Positions 1-6,557 of a stretch of DNA of 14,033 nt are shown here, piece after piece. The DNA comes from Hyphomicrobiales bacterium (GTDB taxonomy: Bacteria > Pseudomonadota > Alphaproteobacteria > Rhizobiales > JAKIUO01). The position numbers and the translations under genes were made by a program. Each line of letters starts with the position of its first letter. Position 1 is the first letter of the stretch. The stretch lies in contig JALXEI010000237.1 in NCBI GenBank assembly GCA_027069645.1, positions 1 through 14,033 of the forward strand, in the 5' to 3' direction. The notes under the pieces are model-generated. The model was not told the origin of the DNA. It saw only the letters and a list, made by a program, of their open reading frames with translations, and did not search any database.

Positions 1-229
1 TCATGGCACCGGCCAGCCCCTTGCCTCCCGCCTTGCCGATGGCTTTTTCAACTTCAACAGAAACGACGGGACGCAGGGAGGCGCGCATGGAATCCCAGTT
101 GATCTTGCGGCGCAAAACCGCTTCATCGGCATTCTTCATGCCCCCGTAAATCTGATAGGCAGAATAGGCTGGCCAGGCGACCCAGCCCCCGATAAAGACA
201 GCGAGCAAAAGAAACAGAATTCGCAACAT
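1..229 (-). CDS. DUF2939 family membrane-anchored protein, C-terminus beyond the window edge
   Basis: The gene reads leftward and is cut by the window edge after 76 codons. The start ATG at 229-227 is preceded by an AAGGTG ribosome binding site six to seven bases upstream. The product begins with a hydrophobic segment (MLRILFLLLAVFIGGWVAW, about residues 1-19), a signal anchor or uncleaved signal peptide. It continues with YQIYGGMKNADEAVLRRKI and then the NWDSMRASLRPVV stretch. This order (membrane segment, short helix counting down to a 'D/NW..(L/M)R..L' motif) is that of the DUF2939 family, whose function is unknown. It lies downstream of the CheZ-type gene on the same strand with a 156-base gap and has a possible promoter of its own. 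Family assignment is from recognition; the missing C-terminal part could not be checked. Confidence 0.75.
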   Translation of the reverse strand, partial: MLRILFLLLAVFIGGWVAWPAYSAYQIYGGMKNADEAVLRRKINWDSMRASLRPVVSVEVEKAIGKAGGKGLAGAM

Positions 230-276
230 GATCACACCTTCCACGTGACGATTGACAACAGAAATCAGCTTCCAAC

Positions 277-305
277 ACCATAGTCACAGGGATTGAAATA
301 GGCAA
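277..305 (-). promoter_or_regulatory. Possible sigma-70-type promoter for the DUF2939 gene
   Basis: On the minus strand a TTGCCT box (300-305) and a TATGGT box (277-282) are separated by exactly 17 bases, each matching four of six consensus positions. They lie about 50 bases upstream of the start codon at 229. The spacing is ideal but the hexamers are only moderate, so this is a candidate only. Confidence 0.3.
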
Positions 306-385
306 ATCGAATAAATCCGGTGTTGGCGGATATGTCGTATCAGGAATGTTTTTCGCGAAAAGAACGCCCTGCCATGACTTCACAG

Positions 386-1378
386 CTAGCTGAACAGCGC
401 TTTCAACTGCTCTTCATCAACAGGATCATCGCCGGCATTGCCGGCAAGAGCCTCATTTGTCTGTTCATCCGCTTCGGTCCCGGCGGCCTTGCTGTCGGCA
501 GCCGCCCCGGGAGCATCGTCATTGCCGACTTGCGCGAAATCCTCATTGCCCATCAGTTCGTCGATATTGTCCTGACCAAGGGCCACATCCGTCGCCTGCG
601 GCCCGTTGAGAAGATGGGCATCGGGGCGCTCGTCCTGTGACAGAACCGCCGGTGCTCCATCAGCCGGAGCCTTTTTTGCGCAGCACTTCAGTTCTTCATC
701 ATCGGCAAGGCCCCAGATCTCCACCATTGAATTGATGCGAGCCTCCAGATATTGCAACACCCGGATAACCTTGGTGGTTCGCTGACCGGTGAGATCCTGA
801 AACGAGCAGGCCATATAGATGTCCGTGGCGTTATTGTCGATTTCCTCGCACATGGCCTCATCGGTACCACTTTCACGCAATCGCCAGGCGACTTCCTGAA
901 TTTTCTCGGCCGCCTGCAAAATATCATTGGTTGCTTTTTCTGTTGAAACGACAATGGCGTCCATTTCCTCACTGGCCACCGTCAGGTGATCATAATCCCC
1001 ATCGGTGCGCATGGCGGCGATTTCAGCACGTGTGCGCGCAATCGCCCGGGCCATTTCAAGAATATCCATCCGCGTATTTTCGGGAGGATTGTTATGCCGC
1101 TCCATGATCGCCTTGTGGAGTTCTTCCACAGCTTGCAAAATCCTGTCTGTATCGGTGCCGGCAGGAGACCCGGCACCTGCCTGCGCCGCGCTCTCCACGT
1201 TTGTCAGCGTTTGAATTTCGCCCCCGCTCTCGCCATTGCGACGCAGATATTCGGAGAGAAAAGCCCGTCCTCTTGCGGTTTGCAGCAGGGCCGTCTCCAG
1301 CGCCTGATATTCAGCCCGATCAAGCTGGTCACCATCAAATTTTTCCGGATAAGACATAACGGCCCTGGAATCGCTCAT
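386..1378 (-). CDS. cheZ: CheZ-type CheY-P phosphatase (chemotaxis)
   Basis: The 330-residue product is predicted to dephosphorylate phospho-CheY in the cytoplasm. The diagnostic stretch CSFQDLTGQRTTKVIRVL spans residues 192-209. Its D195 and Q199 correspond to the catalytic Asp and Gln of the DLTGQ motif in E. coli CheZ (D143 and Q147). Around it are long amphipathic helices (about 75-225) suited to the CheZ dimeric helical hairpin. The tail (about 235-330) is acidic, Ala/Gly-rich and probably disordered. It holds LGQDNIDELM (267-276), which resembles the CheY-binding peptide of FliM and the end of CheZ, and it ends VDEEQLKALFS. The start at 1378 was chosen over an in-frame ATG at 1462 because AGAGAG precedes it, while the upstream extension has low-complexity sequence and starts next to a repeat. 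No other chemotaxis gene is in the window. Alphaproteobacterial CheZ proteins are divergent, so a different CheY-like partner is possible. Confidence 0.8.
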   Translation of the reverse strand: MSDSRAVMSYPEKFDGDQLDRAEYQALETALLQTARGRAFLSEYLRRNGESGGEIQTLTNVESAAQAGAGSPAGTDTDRILQAVEELHKAIMERHNNPPENTRMDILEMARAIARTRAEIAAMRTDGDYDHLTVASEEMDAIVVSTEKATNDILQAAEKIQEVAWRLRESGTDEAMCEEIDNNATDIYMACSFQDLTGQRTTKVIRVLQYLEARINSMVEIWGLADDEELKCCAKKAPADGAPAVLSQDERPDAHLLNGPQATDVALGQDNIDELMGNEDFAQVGNDDAPGAAADSKAAGTEADEQTNEALAGNAGDDPVDEEQLKALFS

Positions 1379-1503
1379 AACTCTCTCTATCAATGCTGTT
1401 TCGCCCTGCAAGCTGCCGGTCATCGCCGCAGCGCAGACGGGGACGACGCTGTTAACCGGCATGCAACCCAGGTCATAAACTCATAAACAGGATCGAGAAT
1501 GGT

Positions 1504-1596
1504 GCCAAAAGCGCAAAAATACGAGGTTAAAATGATCGCCGTGCGTACTTTTGTACGTGCCAGATCATTTTGGCCGCGGATTGCAGCGCTTCTGGC
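1504..1596 (+). other. Nested hairpin I of the repeat element (93 nt)
   Basis: The outer arms GCCAAAAGCGC and GCGCTTCTGGC pair at 10 of 11 positions. Next come AAT.CG.GGTT against GGCC.CG.ATT, with two G-U type pairs. A perfect 9-bp stem follows (AAAATGATC with GATCATTTT), then a 3-by-2 internal loop. The inner 8-bp stem is closed by GTAC-TTTT-GTAC. Pairing is symmetric, without bulges, down to the internal loop. The wobble pairs favour folding of the plus-strand RNA or single strand. Confidence 0.75.
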
Positions 1597-1606
1597 TTCC
1601 TGCGGA

Positions 1607-1701
1607 CAGGGCGGATTTGCTCCCCCGCTGTGTTGCAAGTTCTTGAAAACCGGAAGGTTTCCTGCGAACTTGCGCCTTGCGGGAAAACAAATCTGCTCCT
1701 G
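1607..1701 (+). other. Nested hairpin II of the repeat element, with GGAA tetraloop
   Basis: Outer arms CAGGGCGGATTTG (1607-1619) and CAAATCTGCTCCTG (1688-1701) pair with one bulge and one G-U. Inside are CCCGC/GCGGG (1624-1628 with 1679-1683) and a perfect 8-bp stem GCAAGTTC/GAACTTGC (1635-1642 with 1666-1673). At the tip is AAACC-GGAA-GGTTT (1647-1660), a stem capped by a GNRA-type tetraloop. The stems are separated by near-symmetric internal loops. Confidence 0.7.
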
Positions 1702-1790
1702 CCATTTCGACCCTGTTTACGAGTTTATGACCTATAGTCGTTATGCCTGATTGGTCTTAAGTAAAAATAAACAAATGGCGGTTCTGCGGC

Positions 1791-3005
1791 ATGAATGAGA
1801 GCATCAGCAAGACAACAAAACCCGGCGATCGCTCGCTGACCTTCCGACTGGCCGGGTTTTATGGTGCGATATTCCTGCTTGTGGGCCTTTTCCTTCCCTA
1901 TTTTCCGGCCTTCCTGAAAGTCCGGGGCCTTGACGAGGTGCAGATATCGCTGGTTCTTGCTGCCCCGTTGCTCAGCCGGATATTTTTCACCCCGATCATC
2001 GCCTTTATTGCCGACCATATCGGGGACCGCCGAAGGGTTCTCATTGCCCTCACCTGGGGATCATTTGTCACCATGCTGGCCTTTATTCCCCTCGGCAGTT
2101 TCTGGCCCCTGCTTGGCGTGGCGGTTCTTTTCGGTATCTTCTGGACCTCTGTCATGCCGCTGACAGAGTCAATCGCCATGACGGAAGTCAAACTCCAGGG
2201 CCTTGACTATGGCCGCATTCGTCTGTGGGGCTCGCTGACCTTTATCATTGCAAGTCTGGGCGGCGGCTTTCTGATCGACCGCTATGGTGGCGAGATCATC
2301 CTCTCCCTGATGCTGGCGGCCCTGTCCATCACCATGATCAGCGCCTGGGCCCTGCCGGACGGGTCCGGGAAGAAACAGATGGAAAAAGCCGCCCCTCTGC
2401 CCCCCATTCACTGGCGCGAGGCCCTGAAGCTCGTGCGCTCGAAACTGTTCATGCTGTTCCTTTTGACCTCGGCCGGCATCCAGGCCACCCATGCCATCTA
2501 TTACGGCTTTGGCACCCTGCACTGGCAGGAAGGCCATATTTCCGGCGGCATGATCGGCGCCCTGTGGGCCGTTGGCGTCATCGCCGAAGTGACATTGTTT
2601 GCCTGGTCAAAGGCTGTGGTTGATCGCATCGGTCCAACGCGTCTGCTGGTGATCGCGGCAGCAGGAGCCATCCTGCGCTGGCTGATCACCGCCCTTGATC
2701 CGCCTCTGGCACTGCTGTTTGTGGTCCAGACCCTGCATGCGGCTTCTTTCGGCGCCACCCATCTCGGGGCCATCCATTTCATTGCCCGCGCCGTCCCCGA
2801 ACACTATTCGGCGACCGGTCAGGGGCTCTATGCCGCCTTTGCAATGGGGGTAATCATGGGGCTTATGACAACCCTTTCGGGCGCGCTCTATCATACGCTT
2901 GGCGGCCACGCCTATCTTGTCATGGCCGCTCTCGCCCTGCTTTCCCTGATCGGCGCCCTGGAGCTGCATCGGCAATGGAAGGGCGAACAGATCGACATGA
3001 CCTGA
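1791..3005 (+). CDS. Major facilitator superfamily transporter, HcaT-like (3-phenylpropionate transporter type)
   Basis: A 404-residue polytopic inner-membrane protein with about 12 hydrophobic segments in two six-helix halves. The cytoplasmic loop after helix 2 carries IADHIGDRRRVL, the classical MFS motif A. The opening FRLAGFYGAIFLLVGLFLPY, the SVMPLTESIAM segment and the LDYGRIRLWGSLTFI segment are features of the MFS_1-like group containing E. coli HcaT (379 residues), a putative 3-phenylpropionate symporter. The substrate here cannot be inferred; no aromatic catabolic genes are nearby. The start ATG at 1791 lies 58 bases right of the repeat element and has only a weak GGCGG-like ribosome site. 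Transcription may begin in or beside the element. It converges with pheT. Confidence 0.85.
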   Translation: MNESISKTTKPGDRSLTFRLAGFYGAIFLLVGLFLPYFPAFLKVRGLDEVQISLVLAAPLLSRIFFTPIIAFIADHIGDRRRVLIALTWGSFVTMLAFIPLGSFWPLLGVAVLFGIFWTSVMPLTESIAMTEVKLQGLDYGRIRLWGSLTFIIASLGGGFLIDRYGGEIILSLMLAALSITMISAWALPDGSGKKQMEKAAPLPPIHWREALKLVRSKLFMLFLLTSAGIQATHAIYYGFGTLHWQEGHISGGMIGALWAVGVIAEVTLFAWSKAVVDRIGPTRLLVIAAAGAILRWLITALDPPLALLFVVQTLHAASFGATHLGAIHFIARAVPEHYSATGQGLYAAFAMGVIMGLMTTLSGALYHTLGGHAYLVMAALALLSLIGALELHRQWKGEQIDMT

Positions 3006-3030
3006 TGGCAATTGCCCGGCCCGTATTTCC

Positions 3031-3167
3031 GCTCCCCGGACAAGCGCAACGCAAAGCCGGGGCCCAGGGCTGCAAGTGATATGCTTTTGTTTTTGTTCAT
3101 TTTCTCAACCCGTTCTGCGCTTGCCGCTCCTGGATCCCGGATCAGCGCTATCGCTTGTCCGGGAAGC
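3031..3167. repeat. Inverted pair of about 46-bp palindromic repeat arms between convergent genes
   Basis: The left arm (3031-3076) begins GCTCCCCGGACAAGCG and ends CCCAGGGCTGCAAG. The right arm (3120-3167), read on the other strand, begins GCTTCCCGGACAAGCG and ends GATCCAGGAGCGGCAAG. The arms are clearly homologous in inverted orientation with a 43-base spacer holding T-rich stretches. The pair sits in the 197-base gap between the transporter and pheT and could form a bidirectional terminator-like stem. A related pair lies at 10463-10619. This style of GGACAAGCG/GGGATCCAGG intergenic repeat is common in alphaproteobacteria. Confidence 0.75.
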
Positions 3168-3202
3168 AAAACGTGAGTCAGCCTTTTTATACTCCGGTAT
3201 AA

Positions 3203-5614
3203 TCACCCCCTGATCTCGCCACCTGTTGCTTTTGTCACAGCCGCAATGATTTTGTCGGCGACAGCGTCGATCTGCTTGTCGGTCAGGCTTTCGCCACGCG
3301 GTTGCAGGGTCACTTCTATAGCAAGGCTCTTGCGCCCCTCTCCCAGCGATTCCCCTTCGAAACTGTCAAACACATTGACCGATTCAACCAGCTTTTTATC
3401 AGCCCCGAGCGCCGCCCGAACCACATCTCCGGCGGGTGTATCGGCCGCAACAAGGAATGCAAAATCGCGCCGTACAGGATGCAGGTCTGTCGCTTCAAGC
3501 GCTGGACGTGTGTGGCTTGTCGCCTTTCGTTTGGGTTGGGGCAGATTGTCGATGAACAGCTCGAAACCGGCCGCTGCCCCCGATAAATCCATCCTGTTCA
3601 TCATGCCGGGATGCAGCTCGCCAAAATGAGCCAGAATGATTTTCGGGCCAAGGCGAATGACGCCGGAGCGCCCCGGATGATACCAGTCGGGGGCCTCGCG
3701 CACCACCTGCACCCGCGACACATCCACCCCCAGCGCATCCAGCAGTGCCATGCAGTCCGCCTTGACGTCAAACAGACCGACCGGCGCGGTATTGCCTGAC
3801 CAGTGGCGACCTGAGCCGCTCATCCCGTTCTGACCAAAACGGATACCGGCGGCGCTGATATACTGATCCTCCGGCCCGGTGCCGCGATAGGCCTGCCCGA
3901 CCTCGAACAGGGCGGCATCATTGCGGTTGTGCGCCCGGTTGCGCCGTGCCGCCATGATCAGCCCCGGTATCAGACCGGGTCGCATGTCGGACATGTCGGT
4001 CGAAATCGGGTTGGCCAGTTGCAGATCAGCCGCACCACCGCCAAACAGCTGCGCCTGATCACGGGGAATGAAAGACCATGTGACCGCCTCGACCATGCCG
4101 CGCCCCGCCAGCACGCGCCGCGCCCGCCGCACCCGCTTTTGCCGCAGGGTCAGCACCGGCTTTGCCACGCCGGAAAGGCGTTTCAGCGGTTCGGGTTTAA
4201 TATTGTCAACGCCGTAAATACGCACCACCTCTTCCACAAGATCGGCCTCGCCATGCACATCGGGCCGCCATTCCGGCACCTTGACCTTCATGCCATCGCC
4301 CTTTGTTTTGACCTCGAAACCCAGATCTTCAAGGATTGCGGCAATCTTCTTTTCCGAGAGCGAGGCCCCAGTGAGGCGTTTGAACTGCTTTTTGGCATCC
4401 AGCCTGATGGTCAGATCACGCAAGGGCGGCTTTCCGGCCATCTCCACCTTGCTTGCCTTGCCGCCGCACAGATCAAGCACCATTTTTGTGGCCAGATGCA
4501 GACCCGGCTCGACGGATGAGGGATCGACACCGCGCTCAAAACGATAGCGGGCATCGGACATCAGGTTCAACCGGCGACCGGTTCTGGCGATATTGATCGG
4601 CTCGAACCAGGCGCTTTCGATAAAAACATTGGTCGTCGCCTCGGTGCAACCCGTCTCCTCGCCGCCCATAATGCCGCCAAGGCCCAGCACCTTTTTATCA
4701 TCGGCAATGACGCACATCTGCTCATCGAGTTTGTAGCTTTCGCCATCCAGCGCCACAAAGCTTTCGCCGCTCTTTCCGGCCCGCGCATGAACAGCGCCTT
4801 GCAGCTTGTCGGCATCATAGACATGCAGCGGGCGGCCTCGGTCAAAAGAGATATAGTTGGTGATGTCGACCAGCGCATTGATAGGGCGCAGACCAATGGC
4901 CTTGAGGCGCTGTTGCAGCCAGTCGGGCGACGGGCCGTTTTTCACCCCCGTCACCAGCCGACCGGCAAAGCAGGGGCACATGTCCGGATCATCCAGCTCT
5001 ATTTTAACCGAACAATCTCCCTCCCCCTTCACCTCCTTCAGCGGATCCTTCTTCAGCCTGCCCAGCCCTGCCGCCACCAGATCGCGGGCAATGCCGCGCA
5101 CGCCGAGCGCATCGGGACGGTTGGGGGTGATAGCGATTTCAATGACCGGATCGTCCAGCCCCGCCACTTTCGCGTAAGGCGTGCCGGGTTTGGCATCTGT
5201 ATCCAGGTCAATAATGCCGTCATGCTCGTCGGACAATTGCAGCTCGCGTTCGCTGCACATCATGCCAAAGCTCTCGACGCCCCTGATTTTGGCCTTTTTG
5301 AGGGTCGTATCAATGCCCTCGACATAGGTGCCGACCGGTGCAAAGGCCCCTTTCAGACCTTTTCTGGCATTTGGCGCTCCGCACACCACCTGCACCACTT
5401 CCTTGCCATTATCGACCTTGAGCACTTGCAGCTTGTCGGCATCGGGATGTTTTTCGGCTTCCAGCACCTCGCCAATGACATAGGGCGCGAATTTTTCCGC
5501 CGGGTCTTCCACCTCTTCGACCTCCAGCCCCGTGAGGCTCAGCGTGTCGCAGATTTCCTCAAGCGAAGCGTCTGTTTCCAGATGCTCTTTCAGCCAGCTC
5601 AGTGTGAATTTCAT
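3203..5614 (-). CDS. pheT: Phenylalanyl-tRNA synthetase beta subunit
   Basis: An 803-residue protein, full length for bacterial PheT. With PheS it forms the cytosolic alpha2-beta2 enzyme charging tRNA-Phe. It opens MKFTLSWLKEHLETDASLEE. A tRNA-binding OB-fold domain follows (about 40-150, with HPDADKLQVLKVDNG and VCGAPNARKG). Then come the B3/B4 editing domain (about 215-390), the B5 domain (about 400-475, with PEWRPDVHGEADLVEEVVRIYG), the catalytic-like core and the C-terminal anticodon-binding FDX-ACB domain (about 710-803, from HPVRRDFAFLV). The start has AAAGGTG four to five bases upstream. It is last in the rpmI-rplT-pheS block but is separated from pheS by a cytochrome and small ORFs; the gap to the preceding ORF is 67 bases. 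Its 5' end has a short near-duplicate at 5942-5962. Confidence 0.98.
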   Translation of the reverse strand: MKFTLSWLKEHLETDASLEEICDTLSLTGLEVEEVEDPAEKFAPYVIGEVLEAEKHPDADKLQVLKVDNGKEVVQVVCGAPNARKGLKGAFAPVGTYVEGIDTTLKKAKIRGVESFGMMCSERELQLSDEHDGIIDLDTDAKPGTPYAKVAGLDDPVIEIAITPNRPDALGVRGIARDLVAAGLGRLKKDPLKEVKGEGDCSVKIELDDPDMCPCFAGRLVTGVKNGPSPDWLQQRLKAIGLRPINALVDITNYISFDRGRPLHVYDADKLQGAVHARAGKSGESFVALDGESYKLDEQMCVIADDKKVLGLGGIMGGEETGCTEATTNVFIESAWFEPINIARTGRRLNLMSDARYRFERGVDPSSVEPGLHLATKMVLDLCGGKASKVEMAGKPPLRDLTIRLDAKKQFKRLTGASLSEKKIAAILEDLGFEVKTKGDGMKVKVPEWRPDVHGEADLVEEVVRIYGVDNIKPEPLKRLSGVAKPVLTLRQKRVRRARRVLAGRGMVEAVTWSFIPRDQAQLFGGGAADLQLANPISTDMSDMRPGLIPGLIMAARRNRAHNRNDAALFEVGQAYRGTGPEDQYISAAGIRFGQNGMSGSGRHWSGNTAPVGLFDVKADCMALLDALGVDVSRVQVVREAPDWYHPGRSGVIRLGPKIILAHFGELHPGMMNRMDLSGAAAGFELFIDNLPQPKRKATSHTRPALEATDLHPVRRDFAFLVAADTPAGDVVRAALGADKKLVESVNVFDSFEGESLGEGRKSLAIEVTLQPRGESLTDKQIDAVADKIIAAVTKATGGEIRG

Positions 5615-5681
5615 GATACACCTTTGTAATTCGCTTTATTTATGGGGCAAGGTGCGAAACGATCTCTCACAACCATGCAAA

Positions 5682-5882
5682 TCAGGAAATCAGCTTCCAC
5701 AAAGCGGCAACGGAAATCGCCAGGTTGAACCCAACCATCCACTGAATGAGCGTCAGCTTTTTATCGGTTTCTGCCAATTGCGCGTCATAAGATGCAACGC
5801 TTTCAGCAGCTTTCAGCGCCTTTTCCTCCGAAACATCAGCTTCCTTGAGCGCCTCGTATATTTCTCTGTTCATCACTGTCAT
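5682..5882 (-). CDS. Small coiled-coil protein with C-terminal membrane anchor (DUF1640/CCDC90-like)
   Basis: A 66-residue product. The N-terminal half (about 4-45) is a charged helix with NREIYEALKEADVSEEKALKAAESV. A short coiled coil (AQLAETDKKLTLIQ) and one hydrophobic segment at the C-terminus (WMVGFNLAISVAALWKLI) follow. This order matches small bacterial relatives of the DUF1640/CCDC90 family, which have an N-terminal 'L+.AGV...A' helix, a coiled coil and a terminal anchor. The start at 5882 is supported by AGGGTG six to seven bases upstream; an ATG three codons later has no such site. It overlaps the end of the preceding ORF by four bases (ATGA), which suggests translational coupling. 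It lies between the cytochrome gene and pheT. Its function is unknown, and the assignment rests on architecture rather than strong similarity. Confidence 0.7.
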   Translation of the reverse strand: MTVMNREIYEALKEADVSEEKALKAAESVASYDAQLAETDKKLTLIQWMVGFNLAISVAALWKLIS

Positions 5883-6061
5883 GACAGCACCCTAGCATGT
5901 TTTTCCAGCAGGAAAGAGGCATTTCCTCTGTTCTCTTCCGACCAGATCAATGTGAATTTCATGTCTTTTGTCCGCCGCTTTTGATGCCAGATGATGATTG
6001 TGGTGATGGTATAAAAGATCAGGCCCGCCAGATAAAGCGGGAAAAGACGACAATGAACCAC
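5879..6061 (-). CDS. Possible small single-pass membrane protein, GTG start
   Basis: A 60-codon frame starting with GTG eight bases after the cytochrome stop codon and ending in an ATGA overlap with the next small gene. It encodes a basic N-terminus, one likely membrane helix (LFPLYLAGLIFYTITTIIIW) and a basic stretch HQKRRTKD. The soluble tail begins MKFTLIW. That tail resembles the first residues of PheT, reflecting a short nucleotide similarity to the pheT start. A GGAAGG motif lies about 13 bases upstream, somewhat far. Tight spacing on both sides favours a real gene; the GTG start, weak ribosome site and lack of a recognised family argue against. It may instead be spacer carrying a pheT-derived remnant. 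Confidence 0.4.
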   Translation of the reverse strand: MVHCRLFPLYLAGLIFYTITTIIIWHQKRRTKDMKFTLIWSEENRGNASFLLEKHARVLS

Positions 6062-6069
6062 ATTGAAGG

Positions 6070-6531
6070 CTATTCCTTCCCCACCTCCAGACGGTAGCTG
6101 TTGTGGCAGGCGACGCAGTTTTGCATCAGGGTGGCGAGCTGGTTGATGATTTTGTCGCGTTCACCCATATCGGCGGCTTCCGCAGCCAATTCGTCAAAGG
6201 CGGCATGGGTCGGGTGTCCCATCTGCTTGAAGCCCATTGGCAGTTTGCGCATCAGCGAACCGGGGACTTCGGCCATATTGGCCATGCCGACCTCGTGCGC
6301 CGCCTCTTTGACCTTTTTCATGTCCTTTTCATCGAGACCCTCGATAATCTGCTGTACCGCGTTCAAAAATCCGCGCATTTCGGTGAGCACAAAATCCCGC
6401 TCGCCCTGTGTGAGCACAATGGCAGTGCGCCCGTCAGAACCTTCGGCCACAGACCCTTTGAAAAAGAACAGATAGACCAGTCCGCCAATGACCAGCCAGG
6501 AAACGAGAAGCGCCACCTGAAGAATTCTCAT
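6070..6531 (-). CDS. Membrane-anchored c-type cytochrome with C-terminal heme site (class II, c'-like)
   Basis: The 153-residue product starts with a hydrophobic anchor (about residues 4-24, QVALLVSWLVIGGLVYLFFF), which would place the rest in the periplasm. The mostly helical body ends with NCVACHNSYRLE, where C139, C142 and H143 form a CXXCH heme c attachment site. A heme site close to the C-terminus after a helical bundle is the layout of class II cytochromes (c' and c556). M52 in helix A could be a sixth ligand as in c556, but this is inference. The start at 6531 has AAGGA eight bases upstream. It begins 26 bases after pheS ends, inside the pheS-pheT interval, and is probably co-transcribed. 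The electron partner is unknown. Confidence 0.85.
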   Translation of the reverse strand: MRILQVALLVSWLVIGGLVYLFFFKGSVAEGSDGRTAIVLTQGERDFVLTEMRGFLNAVQQIIEGLDEKDMKKVKEAAHEVGMANMAEVPGSLMRKLPMGFKQMGHPTHAAFDELAAEAADMGERDKIINQLATLMQNCVACHNSYRLEVGKE

Positions 6532-6557
6532 ATTGTGTTCCTTTATATTGCAGCGGG

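Larger units (their letters stand above)
1471..1732. mobile_element. 262-bp non-autonomous element with 31-bp terminal inverted repeats (MITE-like), copy 1
   Basis: Both ends start with GGTCATAAACTC when read inward. The inverted repeat extends about 31 bases (1471-1502 against 1702-1732) with two substitutions and one single-base gap. Each end contains a heptamer repeat (CATAAAC, with CGTAAAC at the right end). No transposase gene is present. The interior folds into two long nested hairpins listed separately. A second copy starts at 13908 in the same orientation and matches over 126 bases with six substitutions and no gap. No clear target-site duplication is visible: the flanks are CCA on the left and TAT on the right. 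The element occupies most of the 412-base gap between the divergent cheZ-type and transporter genes, so it may influence both promoters. It resembles a miniature transposable element; the parent insertion sequence is not in the window and is unknown. Confidence 0.85.

Noticed and set aside
347..364. Palindrome GTTTTTCGCGAAAAGAAC as a LexA box or terminator
   Set aside because: It does not fit the alphaproteobacterial GTTC-N7-GTTC LexA motif and lacks a T-run after a proper stem with loop.
123..383. 86-codon minus-strand frame overlapping the DUF2939 start
   Set aside because: Overlaps the recognised DUF2939 gene out of frame; composition is not protein-like.
1499..1750. 83-codon frame spanning the inverted-repeat element as a gene
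   Set aside because: Not listed as a gene because it is made of repeat sequence, lacks a Shine-Dalgarno sequence and ends outside the element. The synonymous bias between copies is kept as a finding.
3186..3202. TATAC-TCCG-GTATA style hairpin as a pheT terminator
   Set aside because: The stem is five AT-rich pairs and on the pheT strand it is followed by A residues, not T. The larger repeat pair nearby is the better candidate.
4787..5629. 280-codon open frame on the plus strand over pheT
   Set aside because: Shadow of pheT, with no domain and no ribosome site.
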